64,000 nucleotides of DNA from Streptococcaceae bacterium (GTDB lineage Bacteria > Bacillota > Bacilli > Lactobacillales > Streptococcaceae), in NCBI GenBank assembly GCA_031253335.1, contig JAIRWF010000010.1, positions 83,090 to 147,089 of the forward strand, given 5' to 3'. Position numbers and translations under genes: made by a program. The notes under the pieces were generated by a model that saw nothing but the letters and a program-made list of their open reading frames with translations, was not told the DNA's origin and made no database searches. Numbering within the stretch: the first letter of the stretch is position 1; the number at the start of each line of letters is the position of its first letter. Below are positions 7,263 to 15,084 of the stretch, piece after piece.

Positions 7263-8525
7263 TTAATCCTTGGGGGTTATGGTGTAGATGCTCTCTTGCG
7301 CGGTTTTCAGGAAGTTTTCTGAAATCTGCTGGATATCAGTCGCACTGAGGCTTTGGAGAATGTCTGGAAGGTCAAAGAGGGTCTCTTTTGCACCGAGTGG
7401 CATCGCTGCGAATTCATTTGCGATAAACTCGAGGGAGTTGAGACTTGCCAAGTGACGCCCCAGCATCTGCTTTTTGATGAGGGCAAGGGCGTCCTCATCT
7501 ATTGTATAATTTTTGAGGCGTTCTTGCAAGATATGGATGAAATGCTCTGGATTGTCTGTATCTGCACTAAAAATCAGGCAATGAAAGCGTCCTGCGCCAT
7601 CCATTTCAAACTCGGTAGAAAAGCTATCGTCAATATCGCCCGCATGGTAGTGTGTCTCGTACCAATCGCTCGTCGCACCAAAAGTAAGAGCTGTAAAAAG
7701 CTGAAGGGAAAGGCGGAAGCGATAGGGATTTTTTATTGTTTCGGTGCCTCTGATGCCTAGGGCAACCTTGGGTTGGGCAACGTCGAGTGTTTCCTGGGCT
7801 TCTGGAACGGCTGGTGCTGGTGCAAAAGAGGCACGTTTGGGAAGGGGAGGGAGTTTTGAGAAGTCTTTTGTGGCTTGATTTTCGCGGACGAGGGCACTCA
7901 TGTCTGAAACGTCGAAGGGACCCGTGAGAAAGAGGTTCATATTGGCAGGCTGGTAAAAGGCGAGGTGGTTCTCATAGAGCATCGAGGGGGTGATGGCGTG
8001 TATGGAGGATGGGGTACCTGCGATGTCGGCGGCAAGTGGGCTATCTGGGTAGAGACTTGCAAGAAGCCCTGCGTAGAGGCGCCAGTCAGGATCATCTTGG
8101 TACATCTGGATTTCTTGGGTGATGATGCCTTGTTCTTTTGCGACATTTTCCTCTGTAAAATAGGGGGTCTGGACGAAGTCAAGGAGGAGTGTGATGTTGT
8201 CTTTTGCGCGCTCTGCGGTGTAGAAGAGGTAGGCGGTGCGGTTGAAACTCGTGAAGGCGTTGGTCTGGGCGCCGAGGCTTCCGAACTTGTACATGACGTC
8301 GCCATCAGCCTTTTCAAAGAGTTTGTGCTCCAGGAAGTGGGCGATGCCTTCTGGGTAAGTCGTGAGGGGCGTGCCGAAGCGGGTGTCGAGGCTCCCGAAG
8401 TTGGTTGTGAAGAGTCCAAAAGTCTTGTGATAGTCAGGCTTTGGGAGGTAATAGACGGTGAGGCCATTGGGGAGAATGTCGGTGTATAGGGTCTCGCCTA
8501 GGTTTTTATAGGTTTTTACGTTCAT
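7263..8525 (-). CDS. yfmH: M16 family zinc peptidase, YfmH type (active subunit)
   Basis: A 420-residue M16 metallopeptidase. The inverted zinc motif is present as HFLEH at residues 63-67, with the downstream glutamate expected in the YRTAYLFYTAERAKDN region. M16 proteins of this size act as pairs: one subunit keeps HxxEH and the partner lacks it but completes the chamber. The partner is the gene directly upstream (2 bases between its stop and this start). Substrate unknown; the family includes peptide-pheromone and bacteriocin-processing proteases. In related genomes this pair sits between recF and rodZ-pgsA, as here. Confidence 0.9.
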   Translation of the reverse strand: MNVKTYKNLGETLYTDILPNGLTVYYLPKPDYHKTFGLFTTNFGSLDTRFGTPLTTYPEGIAHFLEHKLFEKADGDVMYKFGSLGAQTNAFTSFNRTAYLFYTAERAKDNITLLLDFVQTPYFTEENVAKEQGIITQEIQMYQDDPDWRLYAGLLASLYPDSPLAADIAGTPSSIHAITPSMLYENHLAFYQPANMNLFLTGPFDVSDMSALVRENQATKDFSKLPPLPKRASFAPAPAVPEAQETLDVAQPKVALGIRGTETIKNPYRFRLSLQLFTALTFGATSDWYETHYHAGDIDDSFSTEFEMDGAGRFHCLIFSADTDNPEHFIHILQERLKNYTIDEDALALIKKQMLGRHLASLNSLEFIANEFAAMPLGAKETLFDLPDILQSLSATDIQQISENFLKTAQESIYTITPKD

Positions 8526-8527
8526 GG

Positions 8528-9799
8528 TTAGACTCTTTCTTGGTGTGGTGCGGTCTCTGTGGTTGACGTGTCTGTGATGCCTTCTAAGAGATAGACGACT
8601 TGAAGTTGGAGCTTTCGGGCAACTTTTTGGACGTCTGCGGAGGTCACTGCAGCTAACTGTACTAGAAAGTCTGCCTTATCCAAGAAGCGCTCAGGAACTT
8701 GGCTTTGCGTGAACGCATGCTCAATGAGGGCGCCTGCATTGTCGAGGGACATGTAATAGCCGTTTTTCAGCATTTTTTTGGTGTCGGCGAGATCTGATTC
8801 ATCGAAATCACCGTCTGCCACCTGGGCGAGAAGTTCTAAGATGAGGGTGCGTGTGGCTTTGGCGTCTGCGGCATCAATTCCCGCCATCACGCGAAAGAGA
8901 CCGGACCAGCTATCAAAGGCGGATCCGATTTCATAGGCAAGGGATCGCTCTTCGCGGGCGATTTTGAAAAGTTTAGAGTGCGGCATGGCGCCAAATAGAC
9001 CATTCATGACTTGAAGCGCCATGTAATCCTTGTCACCATACTGAATCGGCAGTTTCCAGGCCAGGGCAAGGACGGATTGATAGGCCTCTTTGTGCTCTGT
9101 GACCTCTGTCAAATTTGACAGCATGGGTTTTTGGGGTGTATCAAAGATGCTAAGTGTGGCAGGGGTGCGACTAGGCCATGTCCAGGTGGCAAGTGTTTCT
9201 GTTAAATCAGCTTCTTCGACGTTTCCAAGGATAAAAATATCTGTCAAATCTGACGCAAGCAGTCTTTCATAGGCGGAGCGAACGTCTTCGAGAGTTGTAG
9301 CTTCAACGCTTTCGAGATCTCCCTCAGCGGGAAGCCAAGTCCCATAAAAGAGCTCACGTAAGCGACGCCCTGCTACGTAGTCATTATCATCTTCTGAGGA
9401 GGCGAGGTAGTGCAAAAGATTCGTTTTTTCAATCGTAAAGAGTTCTTCGTCCCATAAGGGCTTGAAAATCACGGAATGGAGAAATTCAAGACCTTCAGAA
9501 AGGGTATCTTCAGCGACAAGCTTTGGATTGACAAGACTCATGATAAGAATCAGCTGATGCTGCGCGCCTTTGCGTACGACATCACTTGAAAAAGTCGCAC
9601 CATACATGCTTGCTAGTCTCTCCTGAATTGCTTGCGGCGTTTTATAATCAGCATTTGCTGCTTCCATCAAATTTGACAAAAGGACGCGCGCCGCGATTTG
9701 ACGGGGCTCAAAGGCTGTCAAAAAACGAAGCTGCACGCGAATCGTTTTAAATTTCGTTTCGTGAATCAGGTGCAAACGCACACCAGCTGGTAAGTTCAT
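8528..9799 (-). CDS. yfmF: M16 family peptidase-like protein, YfmF type (non-catalytic subunit)
   Basis: A 423-residue M16-fold protein. Where the zinc motif should be (about residues 41-48) it reads LLSNLMEAAN, so HxxEH is absent and the subunit is predicted inactive alone; it should pair with the following YfmH-type gene. Conserved features include a substrate-groove region around RLASMYGATFSSDVVRKG and the R/Y-containing FKIAREERSLAYEIGS segment. First gene of the yfmF-yfmH-rodZ-pgsA unit. Its -10 box lies 7 bases before the ATG, with no Shine-Dalgarno sequence, so the mRNA should be leaderless. Palindromes lie inside the gene (9107) and just upstream (9837). Confidence 0.9.
   Translation of the reverse strand: MNLPAGVRLHLIHETKFKTIRVQLRFLTAFEPRQIAARVLLSNLMEAANADYKTPQAIQERLASMYGATFSSDVVRKGAQHQLILIMSLVNPKLVAEDTLSEGLEFLHSVIFKPLWDEELFTIEKTNLLHYLASSEDDNDYVAGRRLRELFYGTWLPAEGDLESVEATTLEDVRSAYERLLASDLTDIFILGNVEEADLTETLATWTWPSRTPATLSIFDTPQKPMLSNLTEVTEHKEAYQSVLALAWKLPIQYGDKDYMALQVMNGLFGAMPHSKLFKIAREERSLAYEIGSAFDSWSGLFRVMAGIDAADAKATRTLILELLAQVADGDFDESDLADTKKMLKNGYYMSLDNAGALIEHAFTQSQVPERFLDKADFLVQLAAVTSADVQKVARKLQLQVVYLLEGITDTSTTETAPHQERV
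9107..9120. repeat. Dispersed palindrome TGTCAAATTTGACA, exact copy 4
   Basis: Inside yfmF, read as LSNLTE on the minus strand. Variants in the same gene: TGTCAAATCTGACG at 9242-9255 and ATCAAATTTGACA near 9666. Confidence 0.85.
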
Positions 9800-9806
9800 G
9801 AGGCTT

Positions 9807-9815
9807 ATTATAGCA
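9807..9815 (-). promoter_or_regulatory. Extended -10 immediately upstream of yfmF (leaderless)
   Basis: Minus strand TGC-TATAAT with 7 bases (AAGCCTC) before the ATG. Both the -10 and TGn are perfect. A TTGACA belonging to the palindrome at 9837 lies upstream but at 24 bp, too far for a normal -35. Confidence 0.55.
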
Positions 9816-9836
9816 CATTTTAAGGCACTTTGCCCC

Positions 9837-9850
9837 TGTCAAATTTGACA
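9837..9850. repeat. Dispersed palindrome TGTCAAATTTGACA, exact copy 5 (intergenic)
   Basis: In the divergent region between yfmF and the S4-domain gene. It contains one TTGACA on each strand, pointing outward. Confidence 0.85.
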
Positions 9851-9900
9851 AGAAAAGTTATCTCGTCGTTTGATTTGACGCTTAAACTTCATCTTATTTA

Positions 9901-9909
9901 TGTTATAAT
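9901..9909 (+). promoter_or_regulatory. Extended -10 of the S4 protein-recF operon
   Basis: TGT-TATAAT at 9901-9909, followed by a leader of about 50 bases with AAGGA-type ribosome binding sequence (9956-9960) before the ATG at 9968. A conventional leadered promoter, in contrast to the divergent yfmF promoter. Confidence 0.5.
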
Positions 9910-9967
9910 TTTCTAAGCGTCACACGTCAGCAACACACGACACGACGAAGCTAGAAAGGACAAGGCA

Positions 9968-10321
9968 ATGGCAACTCGGCATCCGCTTTTTAACGATTAC
10001 ATCACGCTTGGTCAATTTCTAAAAGAGGCAGGCCTCATTGCAACAGGCGGCGCCGCCAAATTCTATCTCGCTGAAACGGACGTTTTTCTAAATGGTGAAC
10101 CCGAAAATCGCCGTGGCAAAAAGCTCTATGCGGATGATACCTTGGAAATCCCCCGTGAAAAGCTATCTGTCAAATTTGACCGCGCCTCAGCGGCCGAAAT
10201 CAGCCATCATAGCGCACAGCTTGCTGAGAAAACCCAGCTCCAAAAAGCTGTCAAATCTGACAAAATCTCCCCAAAACACCCTGTCAAATCTGACAAGCCC
10301 AAAAGTCCCTTCCATCCATGA
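9968..10321 (+). CDS. yaaA: S4 RNA-binding domain protein, YaaA type
   Basis: A 117-residue protein. The first 75 residues match the small S4-domain protein encoded before recF in Firmicutes: LGQFLKEAGLIATGGAAKFYL, then VFLNGEPENRRGKKLYADD. The S4 fold binds structured RNA; a ribosome-related role is assumed for the family. The C-terminal 45 residues are atypical: they carry one VKFD and two VKSD tetrapeptides, each encoded by a copy of the dispersed palindrome, so this tail appears to be built partly from that repeat. The last four bases overlap the recF start (ATGA), showing translational coupling. Confidence 0.9.
   Translation: MATRHPLFNDYITLGQFLKEAGLIATGGAAKFYLAETDVFLNGEPENRRGKKLYADDTLEIPREKLSVKFDRASAAEISHHSAQLAEKTQLQKAVKSDKISPKHPVKSDKPKSPFHP
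10168..10181. repeat. Dispersed palindrome, near-exact copy (TGTCAAATTTGACC)
   Basis: In the S4 gene, read in the second frame as VKFD. It differs from the core only in the last base. Confidence 0.7.
10249..10262. repeat. Dispersed palindrome, C variant TGTCAAATCTGACA
   Basis: In the S4 gene tail, read as VKSD. An identical copy follows 33 bp later, in the same frame. Confidence 0.75.
10282..10295. repeat. Dispersed palindrome, C variant TGTCAAATCTGACA
   Basis: Second VKSD copy in the S4 gene tail, 33 bp (11 codons) after the previous one. Confidence 0.75.
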
Positions 10322-11391
10322 TTTTATCTGACCTTCATCTTCAAAATGTCCGCAATTATATGCACCTAGATCTTGAACTGCACCCCCAGCTCAATCTTTT
10401 CGTTGGCCCCAACGCCCAAGGTAAAACCAATATTTTAGAAGCCATCTATTTCCTTGCCACCACCCGCTCCCACCGCACGCGCACCGAGAAGGAGCTCATC
10501 CAATGGGGCGAGAAGTCCCTTACCATCACAGGAAATGTCCAAAAATCAACCACCACCGTCCCGCTCGAACTCTCGCTCGACGCTAAAGGCCGCCACGTCA
10601 AGGTCAACCACCTCCCTGAAAATCGCCTCGCCGACTACATCGGTCAGCTCAAGGCCATCCTCTTTGCGCCCGAAAATCTCGAACTTGTAAAGGGTGCACC
10701 TGCTGTTCGCAGGCGATTTCTCGACATGGAAATCGGCCAAACGCATCCCACTTACATTTACGACCTCTTGCGTTACAATCACACGCTCCACGAGCGCAAT
10801 GCCCTCTTAAAAAACGAGCAAGACAGCATTGACCCCGTCCTGCTCGATGTTTTAGACACCCAGCTCCTTGAGCATGGCACAAAAATCATCGCAACCCGCA
10901 AAGCCTTTCTTGCACAGCTCTCAGAGCTTGCCACTGCGATTCACAAAGAGCTCACGCATGACTCCGAAACGCTCAATCTCAACTACCTGCCTCGCGTCGA
11001 ATCAGACTTTGCCCAAGAGCTAAAAGACCGACGTAAAGTCGATCTCATCCGCCACCAAACGACCATCGGCCCCCATCGAGATGACTTTAGCTTTATTAGC
11101 AACACCATCAATCTCGCAGATTTTGGCTCCCAAGGCCAGCAGCGCACTGCAGCCCTCAGTATCAAGCTCGCGGAGATTGAGCTCATCCATAAAGAAAGTG
11201 GCGAATATCCCATTCTCCTTCTTGACGATGTTCTCTCAGAGCTCGACAACACCCGCCAGCTCGACCTCTTAGCCACCGCTCTGAATAAAACCCAGACATT
11301 CCTGACTACGACAACCCTCGAGCACCTTAAAAATCTCCCCAAGGCCCTCCAAATCTACAATGTCGCCTCTGGCAGCCTCACCCTCGCCTAG
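10318..11391 (+). CDS. recF: DNA replication and repair protein RecF
   Basis: A 357-residue SMC-like ATPase that binds gapped DNA and helps load RecA through RecOR. Walker A is GPNAQGKTN at residues 30-38; the ABC signature region is FGSQGQQRTAAL; Walker B is ILLLDDVLSELD. Length is typical. ATG overlaps the stop of the S4-domain gene by four bases. In many Firmicutes this pair sits by dnaA-dnaN-gyrB, but in streptococci and lactococci it is placed beside the yfmF-yfmH block, as here. Confidence 0.97.
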   Translation: MILSDLHLQNVRNYMHLDLELHPQLNLFVGPNAQGKTNILEAIYFLATTRSHRTRTEKELIQWGEKSLTITGNVQKSTTTVPLELSLDAKGRHVKVNHLPENRLADYIGQLKAILFAPENLELVKGAPAVRRRFLDMEIGQTHPTYIYDLLRYNHTLHERNALLKNEQDSIDPVLLDVLDTQLLEHGTKIIATRKAFLAQLSELATAIHKELTHDSETLNLNYLPRVESDFAQELKDRRKVDLIRHQTTIGPHRDDFSFISNTINLADFGSQGQQRTAALSIKLAEIELIHKESGEYPILLLDDVLSELDNTRQLDLLATALNKTQTFLTTTTLEHLKNLPKALQIYNVASGSLTLA

Positions 11392-11438
11392 TTTGCATAT
11401 CAGTTGGTCAGACTCTTAGTTCATGTTATACTATCTTA

Positions 11439-11522
11439 AATCCTCTTTTATTTTTTTAACACTCCCAGAACAAGCCATTTCTGGGTAGCAAAAAGGCCTT
11501 CCCAAGCGGAAAGGTCTTTTTG
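11439..11522 (+). ncRNA. Putative small RNA downstream of recF
   Basis: A full promoter stands at 11404-11432: TTGGTC, 17 bases, TATACT, with TGT before the -10. Transcription would start near 11439. The next 80 bases have no useful ORF but contain a hairpin CCCAGAA/TTCTGGG (11464-11485) and then a strong intrinsic terminator in which AAAAAGGCCTTCC pairs with GGAAAGGTCTTTTT over a short loop (11490-11520). Promoter, about 84 nt transcript and terminator together define an independent small RNA gene. I do not recognise an Rfam family. It could alternatively be only the recF terminator with a chance promoter. Confidence 0.5.
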
Positions 11523-11532
11523 ATTGTTTTTG

Positions 11533-11769
11533 GGTTACCTCTATCTCCGCGCTTTGCGCTGCGCTGTCCATGCTCGCTAAGCCAGCAAAGCTGGCAAGTC
11601 GCATGGCAACTCCCTGCTTTCTCGCCTAGCTAAAGCATGTCCATTCGCTCTAAGGCGCGGTCTGCGCCGTAGCGAAGGACGTCTGTTGGTGCGGCCTGCA
11701 CCTTACAGCGATGCTAGTAGGGTTATCAGAGCGGACAGCCCGACACAAAGTGGCGCAGATAGACACGCC
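11533..11769 (-). repeat. Hairpin-rich intergenic repeat element, copy 2 (237 bp)
   Basis: Same ends as the 5321 copy: it starts GGTTACCTCTATCTCCGCGC and ends in the complement of GGCGTGTCTATCT. The interior is shorter and lacks the central modules of the 49576 copy. It sits between the small RNA terminator and the 3' end of the DUF4811 gene, again without a coding function of its own. Confidence 0.8.
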
Positions 11770-11778
11770 GTTTATTGT

Positions 11779-12558
11779 TTAATTCCAGCCCATGGCCTTT
11801 TTAATCTGCGTGACCTGCAATGCTGCATAAGCTGTAGGGTCAGACTTTGCAAGTGCCTCCGCCTGCAAGGCAGCCTCAGGGTTGGCCGCCATTTCAGCTT
11901 TTTCAGCTGCCGCCATCTCAGGTGCCTTCTTTTGCAAAGCCGTCATCTGATCCTGCGTCAAGACAAGCCAGGTCGTCTTTGGCACTTCAGCTGTGAAGGT
12001 CTCCTTTTTCAGTTCGCCCCCTTCACCGCCAACACTGAACAACCACTGTGCAAAGCCATTACTCCACGCATAGCGCGACGTTTTCGTCACAATCTGCGCT
12101 GTGTTGCCATCAACCAACTTAATAGACGATGATTTCTTTGACGTCTCCACAACATGATTCTTCAAAATGTTTGAAATCCAAGACTTCATACTGGAAGATG
12201 CATTTTTATCGCTCGTATCAAGCTTTTTCAGATTTCCCAGGAAGTTCACGGTCACATCCTTATCGTTCGCGTCGGACTTATACATGAAAATATAATTTCC
12301 CGAGTCCGTCCCGAAAGGCTCCTTGAGCATCACCCCATAAGCCGCTTGAGTGCCTGCGATTGAGTATATCTGCTTGGTGGTCGTCGTTGTCTCCGTCTTC
12401 ATCCCCCAGTGTGCCGTATCGTGGTAGATTAGCCCCACCATTGAAATCAGCAAGAGAATCGTCGTAAGGCCGCCTACAATATTGCCCGCAGCGCCCTTCA
12501 TGTAGAAGAAACCGACAATCGCAAGGGCTGCAAAAATGATAATGAGTAAGATAATCAT
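11779..12558 (-). CDS. DUF4811 membrane protein linked to an MFS drug pump
   Basis: A 259-residue protein with two N-terminal membrane helices (about 2-20 and 28-48) and a larger outside or peripheral domain. The C-terminus is Ala/Glu-rich with MAAAEKAEMAANPEAALQAE. It matches the DUF4811 family, found in lactic acid bacteria directly after EmrB/LmrB-type pumps. The start overlaps the pump stop by four bases (ATGA) and has a strong GGAGGTGA site. No biochemical role is known; accessory function in efflux is inferred from context. Confidence 0.8.
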   Translation of the reverse strand: MIILLIIIFAALAIVGFFYMKGAAGNIVGGLTTILLLISMVGLIYHDTAHWGMKTETTTTTKQIYSIAGTQAAYGVMLKEPFGTDSGNYIFMYKSDANDKDVTVNFLGNLKKLDTSDKNASSSMKSWISNILKNHVVETSKKSSSIKLVDGNTAQIVTKTSRYAWSNGFAQWLFSVGGEGGELKKETFTAEVPKTTWLVLTQDQMTALQKKAPEMAAAEKAEMAANPEAALQAEALAKSDPTAYAALQVTQIKKAMGWN

Positions 12559-14123
12559 GCTGCGTCACCTCCTTGAGCTGCTTCTTGTTTGGCTTTCGCC
12601 TCATTTCTTTCACGGACAGGCTGCGGACCAGCTTTCCCTTTGTGCAAGAAGAGTGCTACAAAAATCCCTAATACCGAGAAACCAAAGGCAATCCCAAAGG
12701 ACACGTGGAAGCCATTCAGTGAAGCATTAATCATCTTCTCCGCATATTGCAGCGGATTCGTTGTCTGCAAATGCGACGCTGGTTTCGAGGCATTGATGAC
12801 GTTGGTCGTCACAGAAGCTAAGATTGCGACGACAACGGACGAGGCTATCATACGCGCTGTGTTGTTCGACGCAGAGCCCTGTGCGGCTTTGTCACGTGGC
12901 AACGCGTTCATACCAGAGGTGATGAGTGGCATCATGATGAGCCCAATCGCTACAAAACGCACCCAATAAGTAATCGTGATGAAGGCTTCTGGGGTATTTG
13001 CCGTGAGGAACATATAAGGCAGTGTCCCGATAGACAGGAGAATGAAGCCAATGAGTGTCAACTTGCGGGCGCCGAATTTATCATAGATTTGCCCTGCGAT
13101 AGGCGACATAAGCGCCATCATAATCGACCCTGGTAAAAGTAAGAGCCCTGATTGCAAAGCGGTCAAACCATGGACATTTTGGATATAAGTTGGGAGCATC
13201 ATCTCCACACCCATCATCGCCATCGTGTTAATCGCTGCAGCAATCGTTGCAACCGTAAATTGACGGACTTTGAAGACCGAGAGATCGAGGAAAGGATCTT
13301 TCAAATGGAGCTGGCGGAAGATAAAGAAGGCGATGATAATGAGTCCTACAATAATAGGCAAGATAACGTTCTTGAAGTCGCCCCAGCCGTCGTTTCCGAC
13401 ATTTGTAAAGCCAAAGAGGAAGAGGCCAAAGCCTGCGAGAGATTCTAAGAGCGAGAGAATATCGAGCTTCATATCGCGGTTCGGTAGGACGTCCGCCATG
13501 AGAATCGGCGTGAGGATGGTCACTATCACAAGGATGACAAAGGGAACAGTGAACATCGTGCGCCAGTCGCCAAGCTGTAAAATCCCTAAAAATTTCGAGT
13601 GACCTGAGAGAATGGCACCCCCGTAGGTAGGCCCGATGGCTGGTGCCAAGCCAATGACGAGACCACCCATTCCCATTGGCACCCCGATTTTATCAGGTGG
13701 GAAGATGTTCGTGATGACGGTCATCATGAGGGGCAATGAAATCCCTGCGCCCATCGCCATGACGACACGTCCTAAAAGGAAGATGTTGTAGTTTGATGTG
13801 GGAGCACTCATTGCAATTCCTGTCCCAATCGCCGTGAAGCCGTAGGCAATCATAAAGAGCCAACGGGTCGGGATTTTCGTCGTCAAATAGGCGGAGACAG
13901 GCACCATGATGCCGTTTGCCAAGAGGTACCAAGTTGTGGCCCCTTGCGCCGTGGATAGGCTGATATTGAACTTATCCATGAGGGTCGGATAGGCTGTCGA
14001 GAGGAAGGTCTGTCCGAGCATCCCTGCGAAAGTCCCGATGAGGATCATCACAAACATGATGCCACGATGGAAGTGCTTTCCATGCGCATCAAGGGAATAA
14101 TCTTTTTTGTCTAATTCTGGCAT
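12555..14123 (-). CDS. MFS multidrug efflux transporter, DHA2/EmrB-LmrB type (14 TM)
   Basis: A 522-residue major facilitator protein with about 14 hydrophobic helices, the size and layout of the proton:drug antiporter DHA2 family (EmrB, QacA, LmrB). Family motifs include TAYPTLMDKFNISLSTAQGAT in the first helix-loop, LLGRVVMAMGAGISLPLMMT, and the GPTYGGAILSG antiporter motif in helix 5. It is preceded with a 13-base overlap by a MarR regulator and followed by DUF4811, a typical regulated drug-resistance operon. The substrate cannot be read from the sequence. Confidence 0.92.
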   Translation of the reverse strand: MPELDKKDYSLDAHGKHFHRGIMFVMILIGTFAGMLGQTFLSTAYPTLMDKFNISLSTAQGATTWYLLANGIMVPVSAYLTTKIPTRWLFMIAYGFTAIGTGIAMSAPTSNYNIFLLGRVVMAMGAGISLPLMMTVITNIFPPDKIGVPMGMGGLVIGLAPAIGPTYGGAILSGHSKFLGILQLGDWRTMFTVPFVILVIVTILTPILMADVLPNRDMKLDILSLLESLAGFGLFLFGFTNVGNDGWGDFKNVILPIIVGLIIIAFFIFRQLHLKDPFLDLSVFKVRQFTVATIAAAINTMAMMGVEMMLPTYIQNVHGLTALQSGLLLLPGSIMMALMSPIAGQIYDKFGARKLTLIGFILLSIGTLPYMFLTANTPEAFITITYWVRFVAIGLIMMPLITSGMNALPRDKAAQGSASNNTARMIASSVVVAILASVTTNVINASKPASHLQTTNPLQYAEKMINASLNGFHVSFGIAFGFSVLGIFVALFLHKGKAGPQPVRERNEAKAKQEAAQGGDAA

Positions 14124-14551
14124 TCATTTACCTCTTTCAATGTATCTAAAAATTTTTGGAAGGTTCTAAGGAAATCCTGCGTGTCACGTTCGCCCATTGC
14201 TTCAAGCGTTTTTTGGACACGCCCTTCCATGATCTCACGCTGCTGATTGAGCTTTGTGCGACCTTTACCTGTGAGTTTCACAATGATTTTTCGTCGATCG
14301 TGTTTGTCAATCTCACGTTTCACAAGGCCGTGATCTTCAAGTCCCGCAAGGAGTGTCGCCACACGTGCTGAAGAAATCTGGCCGTCTTCAGCGAGGTCGC
14401 TTGGCGTCACATCATCAGTCTCGTGATGTTTGAGATAGACAAGTATCGGAATCTCGCCGCGCCCCACTTTGTTTAAGTGCTGTACTTCTTCTGACTTGGT
14501 GGCTTGCTTTACGATTTGCATCAAGTCAGAGGCAGCTTTTGAAAAGTCCAT
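14111..14551 (-). CDS. MarR family transcriptional regulator
   Basis: A 146-residue winged-helix regulator. The DNA-recognition region (about 50-95) reads VTPSDLAEDGQISSARVATL, then the wing KREIDKHDRRKIIVKLT with the conserved D-x-R-R. N- and C-terminal helices serve for dimerisation. First gene of the marR-MFS-DUF4811 unit. Its own promoter carries inverted repeats (14576-14594), so autorepression relieved by ligand is the likely mode, as for other MarR-pump pairs. Confidence 0.93.
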   Translation of the reverse strand: MDFSKAASDLMQIVKQATKSEEVQHLNKVGRGEIPILVYLKHHETDDVTPSDLAEDGQISSARVATLLAGLEDHGLVKREIDKHDRRKIIVKLTGKGRTKLNQQREIMEGRVQKTLEAMGERDTQDFLRTFQKFLDTLKEVNECQN

Positions 14552-14575
14552 ATAAGAACCTCGTAGTATTTTCTA

Positions 14576-14630
14576 GTTGTTATTATCTAACAACATTAAG
14601 TATTTTACATCGTTAGATTTTAATTGTCAA
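14576..14630 (-). promoter_or_regulatory. marR promoter with operator-like inverted repeat
   Basis: On the minus strand TTGACA (14625-14630), a 17-base spacer and TAAAAT (14602-14607) give a near-consensus promoter. Downstream, GTTGTTA and TAACAAC form a 19-bp inverted repeat at 14576-14594 around the start site, and a second pair ATCTAAC/GTTAGAT spans the -10. These are good candidates for MarR binding sites. Confidence 0.65.
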
Positions 14631-15035
14631 GAAAAAAGACTTGAAAAACTGAAAATAGATTTTCAGAAATTTTCAAAAGTGCTTTCATGAGGCGGGACAG
14701 CTCCACGACTACGCGAAGTCTTTTTCTCTTATCTCTTTACCTGAATGCTCCCAGGGTCGCATCCAGCAAGAAAAAAGACTTGAAAAACTGAAAATAGATT
14801 TTCAGAAATTTTCAAAAGTGCTTTCATGAGGCGGGACAGATCCACGACAACGCGAAGTCTTTTTTCTCTTATCTCTTTACCTGAATGCTCTCAGGGTCGC
14901 ATCCAGCAAGAAAAAGACTTGAAAAACTGAAAATAGATTTTCAGAAATTTTCAAAAGTGCTTTCATGAGGCGGGACAGCTCCACGACTACGCGAAGTCTT
15001 TTTCTCTTATTCTTTTGCCTGAGTGTCCTCACAGC
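14629..15035. repeat. Three tandem copies of a 139-140 bp unit
   Basis: Units start at 14629, 14768 and 14908 (AAGAAAAAAGACTTGAAAAA) and are nearly identical; the third decays after about 15010. Each contains an inner inverted repeat CTGAAAATAGATTTTCAG and an outer pair in which AAAAAGACTT near the start matches AAGTCTTTTT near the middle, so each unit can fold into a long hairpin ending in a T-run. No coding frame is convincing. It may be a tandem array of small RNA genes or of terminator-like elements between hpf and marR. Confidence 0.75.
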
Positions 15036-15046
15036 GTACAGTAGCA

Positions 15047-15070
15047 ATAAAAAAACTGCCAACTGGCAGC
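15047..15070 (-). terminator. hpf terminator
   Basis: On the minus strand CTGCC and GGCAG pair over AGTT and are followed by seven Ts (complement of the A-run at 15049-15055). It lies 15 bases past the hpf stop. Confidence 0.7.
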
Positions 15071-15084
15071 TTCAATAGCTTGTC

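Noticed and set aside
14629..15035. CRISPR or prophage attachment repeats
   Set aside because: Units of 139-140 bp are identical over their whole length with no unique spacers and no integrase.
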